A DNA stretch of 39,442 nucleotides from Chloroflexota bacterium (lineage in GTDB: Bacteria; Chloroflexota; Anaerolineae; B4-G1; SLSP01), in NCBI GenBank assembly GCA_019873645.1, contig JAIOAX010000042.1, forward strand, positions 1 through 39,442, in the 5' to 3' direction. Of the stretch, positions 1 to 7,712 are shown piece after piece. The translations under genes were made by a program, and so were the position numbers. Every line of letters starts with the position of its first letter. The first letter of the stretch is position 1. Under the pieces are notes generated by a model. The model ran no database searches and was not told the DNA's origin. It saw only the letters and a program-made list of their open reading frames with translations.

Positions 1-424
1 AAATCCCACCGACAACTGTTGTAATACCCAACCTGACAGGTCTCGGAAGACCTGTCAGGTTTGCGCCTCACAGACCTGACAGGTTTTCTGAAACCTGTCA
101 GGTCTGGAAAATCCCACCGACAACTGTTGTAATACCCAACCTGACAGGTCTCGGAAGACCTGTCAGGTTTGCGCCTCACAGACCTGACAGGTTTTCTGAA
201 ACCTGTCAGGTCTGGAAAACCCCACCGACAACTGTTGTAATACCAAACCTGACAGGTCTCGGAAGACCTGTCAGGTTTGCAGCAAACGGCGCCCGCCACA
301 GACCTGACAGGTTTTCTGAAACCTGTCAGGTCTGGAAAATCCCACCGACAACTGTTGTAATACCAAACCGACAGGTCTCGGAAGACCTGTCAGGTTTACA
401 CCTCCCAGACCTGTCAGGTCTGGA
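1..424. repeat. Tandem array of about 3.7 palindrome-rich units (REP/REPIN-like)
   Basis: Units begin at 1, 109, 217 and 337, so the period is 108, 108 and 120 nt; the third unit has about 12 extra bases near 281-298 and the fourth is truncated. Each unit holds two hairpins. The first has a 13-bp stem (ACCTGACAGGTCT) with a CGGA loop, for example 31-60. The second has a 16-bp stem (CAGACCTGACAGGTTT) with a TCTG loop, for example 71-106. Between them is a spacer containing the small palindrome ACAACTGTTGT. The array abuts the 3' end of the RAYT gene, the usual relation between REP sequences and their transposase. Confidence 0.9.
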
Positions 425-1001
425 AATCACCATCATCCTCCAACGTGAACTGCCCCGTCAACACGACCGGCGACTGTTGTAAATCCATAAACTCCTGCGG
501 GCCGCCGAACCAATCCAGCACCACATCACGTTGCAGGCGCGTAGACTTATCACTCAGTACCACGTCATACGAGGAATACGGCCACTCGCGGAAGTCATCC
601 ACAAAGCCGTGATGCTGCGGGTTACGGTGAATGTAAGCCACGACATTCCTGAAATACGCCGCTCCCATCACTTCGATGCGGCGGAACGGGCGCTCGAACA
701 ACGCGCCAGTGCGCCCATAAGCCTTGTTGATGGATTTGGTGTAAGCGTTGAAGAAATTGGAGAAGTATTGATGCGGGGGTTTCGGTTCAAGACCTGTCAG
801 GTCTTTTATTCGCACCAACAAGTGAAAATGGTTGCGTAGCAGGCAGTACGCATACGTATCCACAACCGGATGCACGTGCTGGATGTAGAGTTGCAGGAAA
901 TAACGGTAGTTGCGCTCTTCGCGGAACAGGTTCTCGCCGTTATTCCCGCGATTGTAGATATGGTAAAACCGGCCAGGTTGCAGTGGAATCGGATTCGCCA
1001 T
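414..1001 (-). CDS. REP-associated tyrosine transposase (RAYT, Y1/IS200-like)
   Basis: A single-strand DNA transposase of the HUH/Y1 type, 195 aa, about the usual RAYT length. The N-terminus has the family pattern FYHIYNRG (residues 12-19). The HUH metal-binding pair is H58-F-H60 in NHFHLLV, and the likely nucleophile is Y123 in YIHRNP, by analogy with the YI..NP motif of RAYTs. The C-terminal WPYSSYD stretch is also typical. AGGAGG lies 6-7 nt before the ATG. Two oddities: an intact palindrome inside the gene (789-805) encodes KDLTGL just after the HUH motif, and the last codons with the TGA stop lie in a palindrome at 407-421. The gene has REP-like hairpins on both sides. RAYTs are usually domesticated single-copy genes that act on REP sequences and rarely move themselves. 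The class is confident; activity is not shown. Confidence 0.88.
   Translation of the reverse strand: MANPIPLQPGRFYHIYNRGNNGENLFREERNYRYFLQLYIQHVHPVVDTYAYCLLRNHFHLLVRIKDLTGLEPKPPHQYFSNFFNAYTKSINKAYGRTGALFERPFRRIEVMGAAYFRNVVAYIHRNPQHHGFVDDFREWPYSSYDVVLSDKSTRLQRDVVLDWFGGPQEFMDLQQSPVVLTGQFTLEDDGDFQT
789..805. repeat. REP half-palindrome inside the RAYT gene
   Basis: AAGACCTG-T-CAGGTCTT is an 8-bp perfect inverted repeat with the same core as the flanking array. It is in frame in the transposase gene and adds about nine residues (66-74) directly after the HUH motif. Confidence 0.8.
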
Positions 1002-1018
1002 CGCGCCTCCTATCTTTT

Positions 1019-1114
1019 CCAGACCTGACAGGTTTTCTGAAACCTGTCAGGTCTGGTCTGGTTAGACAAGACCTGTCCCAGACCTGTCAGGTTTAGGAAA
1101 ACTTGTCAGTTCTT
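1019..1114. repeat. REP hairpin plus decayed copies upstream of RAYT
   Basis: 1019-1056 is a perfect copy of the large hairpin (arms CCAGACCTGACAGGTTT, loop TCTG). It is followed by partial, degenerate copies around 1069-1076, 1080-1094 and 1099-1110. With the array at 1-424 these palindromes bracket the transposase gene. Confidence 0.85.
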
Positions 1115-1180
1115 CCAATTCACTGTTTCGAGTTATAGCTTGATTTGAGCAATAGACAAATCGCTGGCGGCCTGTGACTC

Positions 1181-1208
1181 TTGACATCAGGTTAAGATAT
1201 GGTATACT
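1181..1208 (+). promoter_or_regulatory. Sigma-70-type promoter of the marR/ABC operon
   Basis: TTGACA (1181-1186), a 16-nt spacer and TATACT (1203-1208). A start near 1214-1216 would place the transcript start inside the operator repeats described next. Confidence 0.75.
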
Positions 1209-1255
1209 ATTTCGTAGACGAAATATTCTATACCGAAATTTTCGCAGTCGAAGGA
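1209..1255. promoter_or_regulatory. Three 15-bp repeats, likely MarR operator
   Basis: Three dyads of form TTC-N6-GAA start at 1211, 1226 and 1241, exactly 15 bp apart: TTCGTAGACGAA, TTCTATACCGAA and TTCGCAGTCGAA. The first extends to a perfect 7-bp inverted repeat, ATTTCGT-AG-ACGAAAT (1209-1224), starting one base after the -10 box. A winged-helix dimer bound here would block transcription start. Assigning it to the adjacent MarR protein is inference from position. Confidence 0.6.
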
Positions 1256-1312
1256 GTAAGGAATATGAAGTATGGAGTATGAAATAAGAATAGGATGTAC
1301 AGACGCTTGCTT

Positions 1313-1363
1313 CTTACTCCTTACTTCTTACTCCTTACTTCTTACTCCATACTCCCTACTCCC
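1313..1363. repeat. Heptad tandem repeat in marR leader
   Basis: Seven consecutive 7-nt words: CTTACTC, CTTACTT, CTTACTC, CTTACTT, CTTACTC, CATACTC, CCTACTC. They end just before the Shine-Dalgarno of marR. The rest of 1115-1180 and 1256-1312 shows nothing recognisable apart from purine-rich words of similar periodicity. Confidence 0.8.
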
Positions 1364-1378
1364 TTCAGGAGGTTATCT

Positions 1379-1819
1379 ATGAATGAATCCGAACGCTCCC
1401 CGGCCCTGGTTGCCACCCAGAAATTCCTCAGTCTGTACCGCTATCTGCGCCAGTACAGCCAGCAAATGCACGATCAGGGCGTGCGCGGACGTGAATTTGC
1501 CACGCTGCGCTATCTGCACGAAGCCGGGCCGTGTACGATTGGGCAGGTGCAGGAGTACATCTACATCAGCGCCAGCGCCGCCTCGGAGCTACTTTCCCGG
1601 CTGGAAAACGCCGGCTACGTGACACGCACGCGCTGCAAGAAGGACCAGCGCGTCGTCTACGTCGAATTGACGCCTGAAGGCCGCCGCCTGGCCGAAGAGA
1701 CGCCACTCGGCGGCATCCCCCTGCTCCGCGAACGCCTCAAAACGCTGTCCCCCGAACAACTGGCGACCGTCACCGCCGCCTTCGACATCCTGTTGCAGGT
1801 GATGGAGATTAAAGAATGA
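1379..1819 (+). CDS. MarR-family transcriptional regulator
   Basis: A 146-aa winged-helix regulator that probably represses its own operon. The helix-turn-helix region spans about residues 40-75 (GPCTIGQVQEYIYISASAA, then SELLSRLENAGYV) and the wing carries the family pattern TRTRCKKDQRVVYVELT. The ATG at 1379 is chosen because AGGAGG (1368-1373) lies 5 nt upstream; an in-frame start at 1295 would add 28 residues encoded by heptad repeats and has no ribosome site. The stop overlaps the ATG of the ABC exporter gene (ATGA, 1816-1819), so the two are translationally coupled. MarR regulators next to multidrug-type ABC exporters usually respond to the compound exported; the ligand cannot be read from the sequence. 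Confidence 0.88.
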   Translation: MNESERSPALVATQKFLSLYRYLRQYSQQMHDQGVRGREFATLRYLHEAGPCTIGQVQEYIYISASAASELLSRLENAGYVTRTRCKKDQRVVYVELTPEGRRLAEETPLGGIPLLRERLKTLSPEQLATVTAAFDILLQVMEIKE

Positions 1820-4800
1820 GCGAATCGGCGAATCGAAGAATCAGCGAATCGAAGAATCAGCGAATCGAAGAATCAGCGAATCCAAAATCTAAAATCCAAA
1901 ATCTAAAATCCGGCGATCTGAAAATTCTCGTCCGCTGCTTCGGCTATTTGCGTCCGTCCTGGAAGTTGATGGTCGGTGCGTACCTGACGATGCTGATCAT
2001 CAGCGCGCTGGGGGTGGCGAATCCACAACTGTTGCGCTGGGGCATTGACCGGGGCATCAAGGCCGGCGATATGAGCGTGTTGGGCGGGGCGGTGTTGGGC
2101 ATCCTGGGGCTGACGCTGCTCAACGGCGTGCTCAGCTTCTTCCAGGGCCGTTGGACGGAACTGGCGTCGCAGCAGGTGGCCTATGATATGCGCAACGACA
2201 TCCACCGCAAGCTCTCGACGCTCTCGTTTTCGTATCACGACCAGGCGGAGACCGGCCAACTGCTCTCCCGCGCCATCCAGGACGTGGACCGTATTCGCTT
2301 TATGACCGGCCGGGCGACGCTCCATCTGGTCAACGGCGTGGTCACTTTTATCGCTACGGCGGCAATGATGTTGACCATGAATCCGCGCCTCACGCTGCTG
2401 GCGATGTTGACCACGCCCTTGTTGTTCTACCAGACCTTCACCTTCGCGCGCAAAATCCGCCCAATGTGGCTGGCTTTGCAGCAGCAAATGGCCGTCCTGA
2501 CCACACGCCTGGAGCAAAACTTACGCGGGATGCGCATCGTCAAAGGCTTCGCCCAGGAACCGCTGGAGATCGCGCGTTTTGAGGCCGAAAATGCCAAATG
2601 GTTTCAGATTGCGGCGGACTCGGCGCGGCTGCAATCCATCAACGGCCCGTTGATGGGGCTGATCACCAACATCGGCTCAATCTTCATCCTGTGGTACGGC
2701 GGACGTCTGGTGATCGAAGGTGGGCTGACGCTCGGCGAGTTGGTGGCGTTCACCGCCTACATGGGACAACTGGCCGGCCCGGTACGGATGATGGGCCGCG
2801 TCATCCCGGCCATCATCCAGGCGATTGCCTGCGGCGAGCGCATCTTCGACATCCTTGACGCCGAATCGGAGGTCAAGGAAGCGCCCAACGCCATCGCGCT
2901 GCCGGAAGTGCGGGGCCACGTGCGCTTTGAGAACGTCTCTTTTGCCTACTTTGGCCGCCACAAGGTCTTGGAGAACGTCAGCCTGGACGTGCCGCCGGGT
3001 CAAATCGTTGCCCTGCTCGGCGCGACCGGCTCCGGCAAGACCACCATCATCAACCTGATTCCCCGCTTCTACGACGTGACGGCAGGCCGGGTGATGGTGG
3101 ACGGCTACGATATCCGCGACGTGACGCTGGCTTCGTTGCGCGACCAGATCGGGATTGTGCTGCAAGAAACGACCCTGTTCGCCGACACAATCCGCGCCAA
3201 CATCGCCTTTGGCCGCCCGGACGCGACAGAGGAAGAAATCATTGCGGCGGCGCAGGCGGCGCAGGCCCACGATTTCATCATGGAGATGCCCGAGGGCTAC
3301 GACACGAAAGTCGGCGAGCGCGGTGTGACGCTCTCCGGTGGACAGAAACAGCGCATTGCCATTGCGCGCGCGCTGCTCAAAGACCCGCGCATCCTCATCC
3401 TCGACGACGCGCTTTCCAGCGTGGATACCGAGACCGAACGGCTGATCCAGCTCGCGTTGGAGCGGCTGATGCAGGGACGCACTTCGTTCGTCATCGCGCA
3501 GCGGTTGAGCACCGTCCGTCTGGCCGACCAAATCGTGGTGCTGGAACAAGGCCGCATCGTCGCCCAAGGCACTCACGAAGAACTCCTGCGCACCTCCGGC
3601 CTGTACGTCGAAATCTACCAGCGGCAGCTCAGACCGCAAGAATCGGCGAAGAGAGAATCAGCGAAGAGAGAATCAGCGAAGAGAGAATCAGCGAAGAGAG
3701 AATCAGCGAATTACGAATTACGAATTACGAATTACGAATTACGATTCCACACCCCGCGACTCGCAACTTGCAACTCGCGACTCGCAATTCGCAACTCGCA
3801 ATTCGCAACCGGCGGAGGTGGTACGATGAGCCTTTCCATCGGCGGGGTAGCAGGCATCGGCGGCGGGCCGCGGGGGATGTTGGACAGCTTCGGGCGGCAT
3901 GGCGAGGAGGAAGGGCGCGCCTTCGACCGGCGGATCGTGCTACGACTGCTGGCGTTCCTCAAACCACACTGGCGCAAGATGCTGCTGGCGTTTGTCACTA
4001 TGTTGATTTCCACCGGCCTGGGGTTGACGACGCCATACCTGGTCAAAATCGCCATTGATCAGCACATCACCCAGGGCAATCTTGCCGGGCTGAATCAGGT
4101 AGCGCTCCTCACGGCCATCGCATTTGTGGGGCTGTTCGTTTCATCGGCGGCGCAGCAGTATACCCTCTCGCGCACAGGGCAGCAGGTGTTGGCGACGATG
4201 CGCAATCAATTGTTCCGCCATTTACAAGACCTGCATCTGGGTTATCACGACACCCACATCATCGGCGTGACCATCTCGCGCGTCTTCAGCGACGTAGGTG
4301 TCATCAATGAACTGCTCTCCCAGGGCCTCATCACGCTGTCCGGCGACATTTTACTGCTCATCGGCATCGTCGTGGTGATGATCTCCATGAGTCCCCGGCT
4401 GGCGTTGCTCACCTTTGCCGTGATGCCGCTGATGGTCTTAGCGACCAACATTTACGCGCGCCACGCCAAGGCCGCCTTCCGCGAAACGCGCGCCACCAAC
4501 GCCAGCGTCGTCGGCGACCTGGCGGAAGACATCGCCGGCATGCGCGTCATCCAGGCGTTTGCGCGGGAGAATACTTCACAAGCGCGCTTTGACGAGTCTA
4601 ACCGCGCCAACCGCGACGCGAATGTACGGGCCATGTCGCTTTCGTTCATCTTCATGCCGGTGGTGGAGTTGCTGGGGACGCTGGCGACGACAATTGTCTT
4701 ATGGTTCGGCGGGCGGGCCGTGGCGCAAGAAGAGTTGACACTCGGCGTCATTGTGGCCTTCCTTACCTACGTCACCCGCTTCTTCCAGCCCATCCGCGAG

Positions 4801-5658
4801 CTGAGCCAGCTCTACACGACGATGCAGGCCGCGATGGCCGGCGGTGAGCGCGTGCTGGAACTGCTCGATACCGCGCCGGCCGTCGCCGACAAACCGAACG
4901 CCATCGAAATGCCGCCCATCCAGGGGAAGATCGAACTGCGGGATGTGAACTTTGCCTATCGTGTGGATGGCCCGGTACTGCACGACATCAACCTGACTAT
5001 CGAGCCAGGACAGACCGTGGCGCTCGTCGGGCCGACCGGTGCAGGGAAGACCTCCATCTCCAACCTGATCGCGCGTTTCTACGAAGTGACCAGCGGGGCG
5101 GTGTTGATTGATGGCCTGGACGTGCGCGACGTGGCGCAGCGTTCGTTGCGGCGGCAGATGGGCATCGTGCCGCAAGACCCGTTTTTGTTCTCCGGCACAA
5201 TCGCCGACAACATCCGCTTCGGGCGACCCGATGCGCCGGATAGCGCGGTAGCAGATGCCGCACGGACGGCAAACGCGCATGACTTCATCGCCCGGCTGCC
5301 CGACGGCTACGCGACGGTCATCCAGGAAGGCGGCGTCAACCTCTCCCTGGGACAGCGACAGCTCATCTGCATCGCCCGTGCCGTGCTGGCCGACCCGCGC
5401 ATTCTCATTATGGATGAGGCCACCTCCAGCGTGGACACCGTCACCGAAGCGTTGATCCAGGACGCGCTGGAACGCTTGCTCGCCGGACGCACGGCCATCG
5501 TCATCGCCCACCGCCTCAGCACGGTCCGCAACGCCGACCTGATCTGCGTGCTGGAAGGCGGGCGCATCGTCGAGCGCGGCACGCACGAAGAGCTTCTGGC
5601 GCAAGCTGGCTTATACCGTGATCTATACGAACGGCAGTTTATGAATCATGAATCATGA
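1816..5658 (+). CDS. Fused heterodimeric ABC exporter (two TMD-NBD halves in one frame)
   Basis: 1280 aa comprising two complete type-IV (MsbA/LmrA-like) half transporters. Half 1: TMD about 45-340, Walker A at 402, LSGGQ at 506-510, Walker B ILILDD with Asp531 where the catalytic Glu is expected, and Gln562 in place of the H-loop His. Half 2: Walker A at 1072, LSLGQ at 1176-1180 (degenerate signature), canonical ILIMDE (Glu1201) and His1232. This is the one-degenerate, one-competent ATP-site pattern of heterodimeric exporters such as TM287/288. The first ~33 residues and the linker (about 609-670) are encoded by short tandem repeats, with no stop codon between the halves. An internal ATG at 3826 with a good Shine-Dalgarno could start half 2 alone. 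Overlaps marR by 4 bp. Substrate unknown; a drug or lipid-like compound is likely. Confidence 0.88.
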   Translation: MSESANRRISESKNQRIEESANPKSKIQNLKSGDLKILVRCFGYLRPSWKLMVGAYLTMLIISALGVANPQLLRWGIDRGIKAGDMSVLGGAVLGILGLTLLNGVLSFFQGRWTELASQQVAYDMRNDIHRKLSTLSFSYHDQAETGQLLSRAIQDVDRIRFMTGRATLHLVNGVVTFIATAAMMLTMNPRLTLLAMLTTPLLFYQTFTFARKIRPMWLALQQQMAVLTTRLEQNLRGMRIVKGFAQEPLEIARFEAENAKWFQIAADSARLQSINGPLMGLITNIGSIFILWYGGRLVIEGGLTLGELVAFTAYMGQLAGPVRMMGRVIPAIIQAIACGERIFDILDAESEVKEAPNAIALPEVRGHVRFENVSFAYFGRHKVLENVSLDVPPGQIVALLGATGSGKTTIINLIPRFYDVTAGRVMVDGYDIRDVTLASLRDQIGIVLQETTLFADTIRANIAFGRPDATEEEIIAAAQAAQAHDFIMEMPEGYDTKVGERGVTLSGGQKQRIAIARALLKDPRILILDDALSSVDTETERLIQLALERLMQGRTSFVIAQRLSTVRLADQIVVLEQGRIVAQGTHEELLRTSGLYVEIYQRQLRPQESAKRESAKRESAKRESAKRESANYELRITNYELRFHTPRLATCNSRLAIRNSQFATGGGGTMSLSIGGVAGIGGGPRGMLDSFGRHGEEEGRAFDRRIVLRLLAFLKPHWRKMLLAFVTMLISTGLGLTTPYLVKIAIDQHITQGNLAGLNQVALLTAIAFVGLFVSSAAQQYTLSRTGQQVLATMRNQLFRHLQDLHLGYHDTHIIGVTISRVFSDVGVINELLSQGLITLSGDILLLIGIVVVMISMSPRLALLTFAVMPLMVLATNIYARHAKAAFRETRATNASVVGDLAEDIAGMRVIQAFARENTSQARFDESNRANRDANVRAMSLSFIFMPVVELLGTLATTIVLWFGGRAVAQEELTLGVIVAFLTYVTRFFQPIRELSQLYTTMQAAMAGGERVLELLDTAPAVADKPNAIEMPPIQGKIELRDVNFAYRVDGPVLHDINLTIEPGQTVALVGPTGAGKTSISNLIARFYEVTSGAVLIDGLDVRDVAQRSLRRQMGIVPQDPFLFSGTIADNIRFGRPDAPDSAVADAARTANAHDFIARLPDGYATVIQEGGVNLSLGQRQLICIARAVLADPRILIMDEATSSVDTVTEALIQDALERLLAGRTAIVIAHRLSTVRNADLICVLEGGRIVERGTHEELLAQAGLYRDLYERQFMNHES
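1820..1915. repeat. Low-complexity repeat encoding the exporter N-terminus
   Basis: Words such as GAATCAGCGAATCGAA and AAAATCTAAAATCC repeat in tandem directly after the start codon and encode a polar tail (residues 2-33) with no counterpart in the ABC exporter fold. Confidence 0.65.
3641..3809. repeat. Three consecutive microrepeat tracts in the ABC linker
   Basis: 3641-3709 is a 15-nt unit (AATCAGCGAAGAGAG) in about 4.6 copies. 3708-3743 is a heptad tract (GAATTAC words). 3759-3807 is seven exact heptads (ACTCGCA, ACTTGCA, ACTCGCG, ACTCGCA, ATTCGCA, ACTCGCA, ATTCGCA). Similar tracts fill non-coding gaps elsewhere in this window, so this looks like a former intergenic region that now reads through. 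Confidence 0.85.
3814..3828 (+). promoter_or_regulatory. Internal ribosome site and start for exporter half 2
   Basis: GGAGGTG (3814-3820), 5 nt, then ATG (3826-3828), in frame as residue 671 of the fusion. From here a 610-aa complete half transporter would be made (3826-5658). Confidence 0.65.
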
Positions 5659-5716
5659 ATCATGATTTCTATAATAAAATCCTGTTTCTTTCCATGATTC
5701 TTGATTCATGATTCTT
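5641..5716. repeat. Inverted heptad tracts between ABC genes
   Basis: GAATCAT words (5643-5664, running over the stop codon of the fused exporter) face their complement, CATGATT/CTTGATT words (5693-5715). They could pair as a long imperfect hairpin with an A/T-rich loop. It could attenuate or stabilise the transcript between the two exporter genes; no run of U follows, so a classical terminator is unlikely. Confidence 0.55.
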
Positions 5717-5736
5717 GATTTTTATCGTGAGGCGAC

Positions 5737-7533
5737 ATGAAAACATTAAAGTTTGTCTTTGGGTATACGCGCAATTACGTCAAGCCACTGGTGCTGACGG
5801 TCTTTAGCATGCTGGCGTTGGTGGGCGTGCAACTCGTGGCGCCATGGATCATCAAGCAGATGGTCGCAGCGGTCAACACGCCCAATAATCTGGCGGAAGG
5901 GTTGGACACGGTGCGCCGCCTGGCAATTCTGGCACTGATCATCTACATCGCGCGCGGCGGCCTGCAATTCCTGCGCAGCTACATGTCGCACGTCGCCGGC
6001 TGGGGCGTCGTCGCCGATGCGCGCCGCCAAATCTACGATCACCTGCAACGGCTCTCACTGCGCTTCTACGAGGATAAGCAAACCGGCGATCTGATGTCGC
6101 GCATGGTCAACGACTCGGATATGTTCGAGACGCTCATCGCCCACGCCATCCCCGACACGCTGGTCAACGTCCTCATGCTCATCGGCGTCAGCGTGGTGCT
6201 GATCAAGCTGAACGTCCAGCTTATGCTGCTCAGCCTGATTCCGGTACCGCTCATCATCCTGGCGGCGCGCGGGTTCACCAAATACGTGCGTCCCGCCTTC
6301 CGCCGACGGCAGCAGGAACTCGGCGAACTCAACGCCACCCTCAACGACAACCTCTCCGGCATCCGCGAAATCAAGGCGTTCACCCGCGAAGATGTCGAAG
6401 CGCAGCGCATCGGCAAGCACATCAGCCACTACCGCGACTCGCTGCTGCATGCCCTGCGCCTGATGGCGACGTTCCAGCCGTTTGTGGAGTTTTCGTCCTC
6501 ACTGGGCACCATCGGGTTGATCTACTTCGGCGGCAAACTGGTGTTGAATCAGGTGCTGCCCCTTGAGGACCTGGTGGCCTTTTTCCTGTATCTGGAGATG
6601 TTCTACCAGCCCATCCGCGCCCTGAGCGGCGCGTGGGAAAATGTCCAGCACGCCATGGCCGGCGCAGAACGCGTCTCCGAACTGCTCCGCGAGACCCCCG
6701 AAGTCTACGACAAACCTGACGCCATCACCTTCCCCGGCCGGGCCAAAGGCGCGATCAGCTTCCGCAACGTCAGCTTCCATTACGTCAAAGGCGACACGGT
6801 CATCTCCAACATCAACCTGGACATTCCGGCGAACAGCGTGGTGGCGCTCGTCGGCCCTACCGGCGTCGGCAAAACCACATTGGTCAGCCTCATCCCGCGT
6901 TTCTACGACGTGGTCGAGGGCAGTATCACGCTGGACGGCTACGACATCCGCGATCTGTCGCTCAAAAGCCTGCGCGAGCAAATCAGCATCGTGCTGCAAG
7001 ACGTGTTCCTGTTTCACGGCACCGCCCGCGAGAACATCCTCTTCGGGCGCCCCGACGCCACCGACGCGGAGGTCATCGAGGCTGCCAAAATCGCCAATGC
7101 CCACGAATTCCTGGTGCGCCTGCCCAACGGCTATGATACCATCATCGGCGAGCGCGGCGTCAAATTGTCCGGTGGACAAAAACAGCGGCTTGCCATCGCC
7201 CGCGCGGTGCTCAAGGACGCGCCCATCCTCATCCTGGACGAAGCCACCTCCTCGGTAGATACGGAGACCGAAATGCTCATCCAGCAGGCGTTGGAACGGC
7301 TGATGGTTGGACGCACCACCATCATCATCGCGCACCGACTGTCCACCATCCGCAGCGCGGATATGATCGTCGTCATGGAAGACGCCGGCATCAAGGAGAT
7401 GGGCACGCACGAAGAACTGATGGCGCGCGACGGCCTCTACCGTTACCTCAATGAAGTGCAGCGACAAATCGAGCCGCAATGGGAAATCGTGCGCGAACGG
7501 CGTAAACAGATGGCGCTGAACGCCGCCAATTAG
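5737..7533 (+). CDS. ABC exporter half transporter (TMD-NBD), canonical
   Basis: 598 aa, a typical full-length homodimer-forming half exporter. TMD about residues 15-315, NBD about 335-580. All ATPase motifs are intact: Walker A GPTGVGKT from 373, LSGGQKQR, Walker B ILILDE with Glu502, and the H-loop in IIAHRLST. GTGAGG lies 5 nt before the ATG. Unlike the preceding fused pair it has no degenerate ATP site, so it should work as a homodimer. It follows the fused exporter by 78 nt on the same strand and is probably in the same MarR-controlled unit. The ~60% GC codon use matches its neighbours. Substrate cannot be predicted. Confidence 0.9.
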   Translation: MKTLKFVFGYTRNYVKPLVLTVFSMLALVGVQLVAPWIIKQMVAAVNTPNNLAEGLDTVRRLAILALIIYIARGGLQFLRSYMSHVAGWGVVADARRQIYDHLQRLSLRFYEDKQTGDLMSRMVNDSDMFETLIAHAIPDTLVNVLMLIGVSVVLIKLNVQLMLLSLIPVPLIILAARGFTKYVRPAFRRRQQELGELNATLNDNLSGIREIKAFTREDVEAQRIGKHISHYRDSLLHALRLMATFQPFVEFSSSLGTIGLIYFGGKLVLNQVLPLEDLVAFFLYLEMFYQPIRALSGAWENVQHAMAGAERVSELLRETPEVYDKPDAITFPGRAKGAISFRNVSFHYVKGDTVISNINLDIPANSVVALVGPTGVGKTTLVSLIPRFYDVVEGSITLDGYDIRDLSLKSLREQISIVLQDVFLFHGTARENILFGRPDATDAEVIEAAKIANAHEFLVRLPNGYDTIIGERGVKLSGGQKQRLAIARAVLKDAPILILDEATSSVDTETEMLIQQALERLMVGRTTIIIAHRLSTIRSADMIVVMEDAGIKEMGTHEELMARDGLYRYLNEVQRQIEPQWEIVRERRKQMALNAAN

Positions 7534-7712
7534 TTGTTAAACTTGCGCTTTCGCCTAAAAGTGGTATGTTAATACGGTTGTTGCATGCGGACAGCCGCCT
7601 ATCTGCTTGATCTGCATAATCTGCTGATCAAGAAAATTACCCGACTACCAGACTAAAGACGACCAGACTCAAAACTACTGGACTATTTTTGTATGAGGAG
7701 CACATACTAACT

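Noticed and set aside
1..424. Possible CRISPR array
   Set aside because: The unit is 108-120 nt with two hairpins and nearly identical spacers; there are no short direct repeats with unique spacers. It is a REP-type tandem array.
1295..1378. Longer MarR N-terminus
   Set aside because: Repeat-encoded residues without a ribosome site; AGGAGG clearly marks the ATG at 1379.
4699..5604. Long antisense frames opposite ABC, uvrA and other genes
   Set aside because: They are third-position mirror frames of GC-rich genes, rich in H/R/G/A with no domain pattern; the same holds for frames at 2677-3639, 6499-7479, 14752-15795 and 33684-34121.
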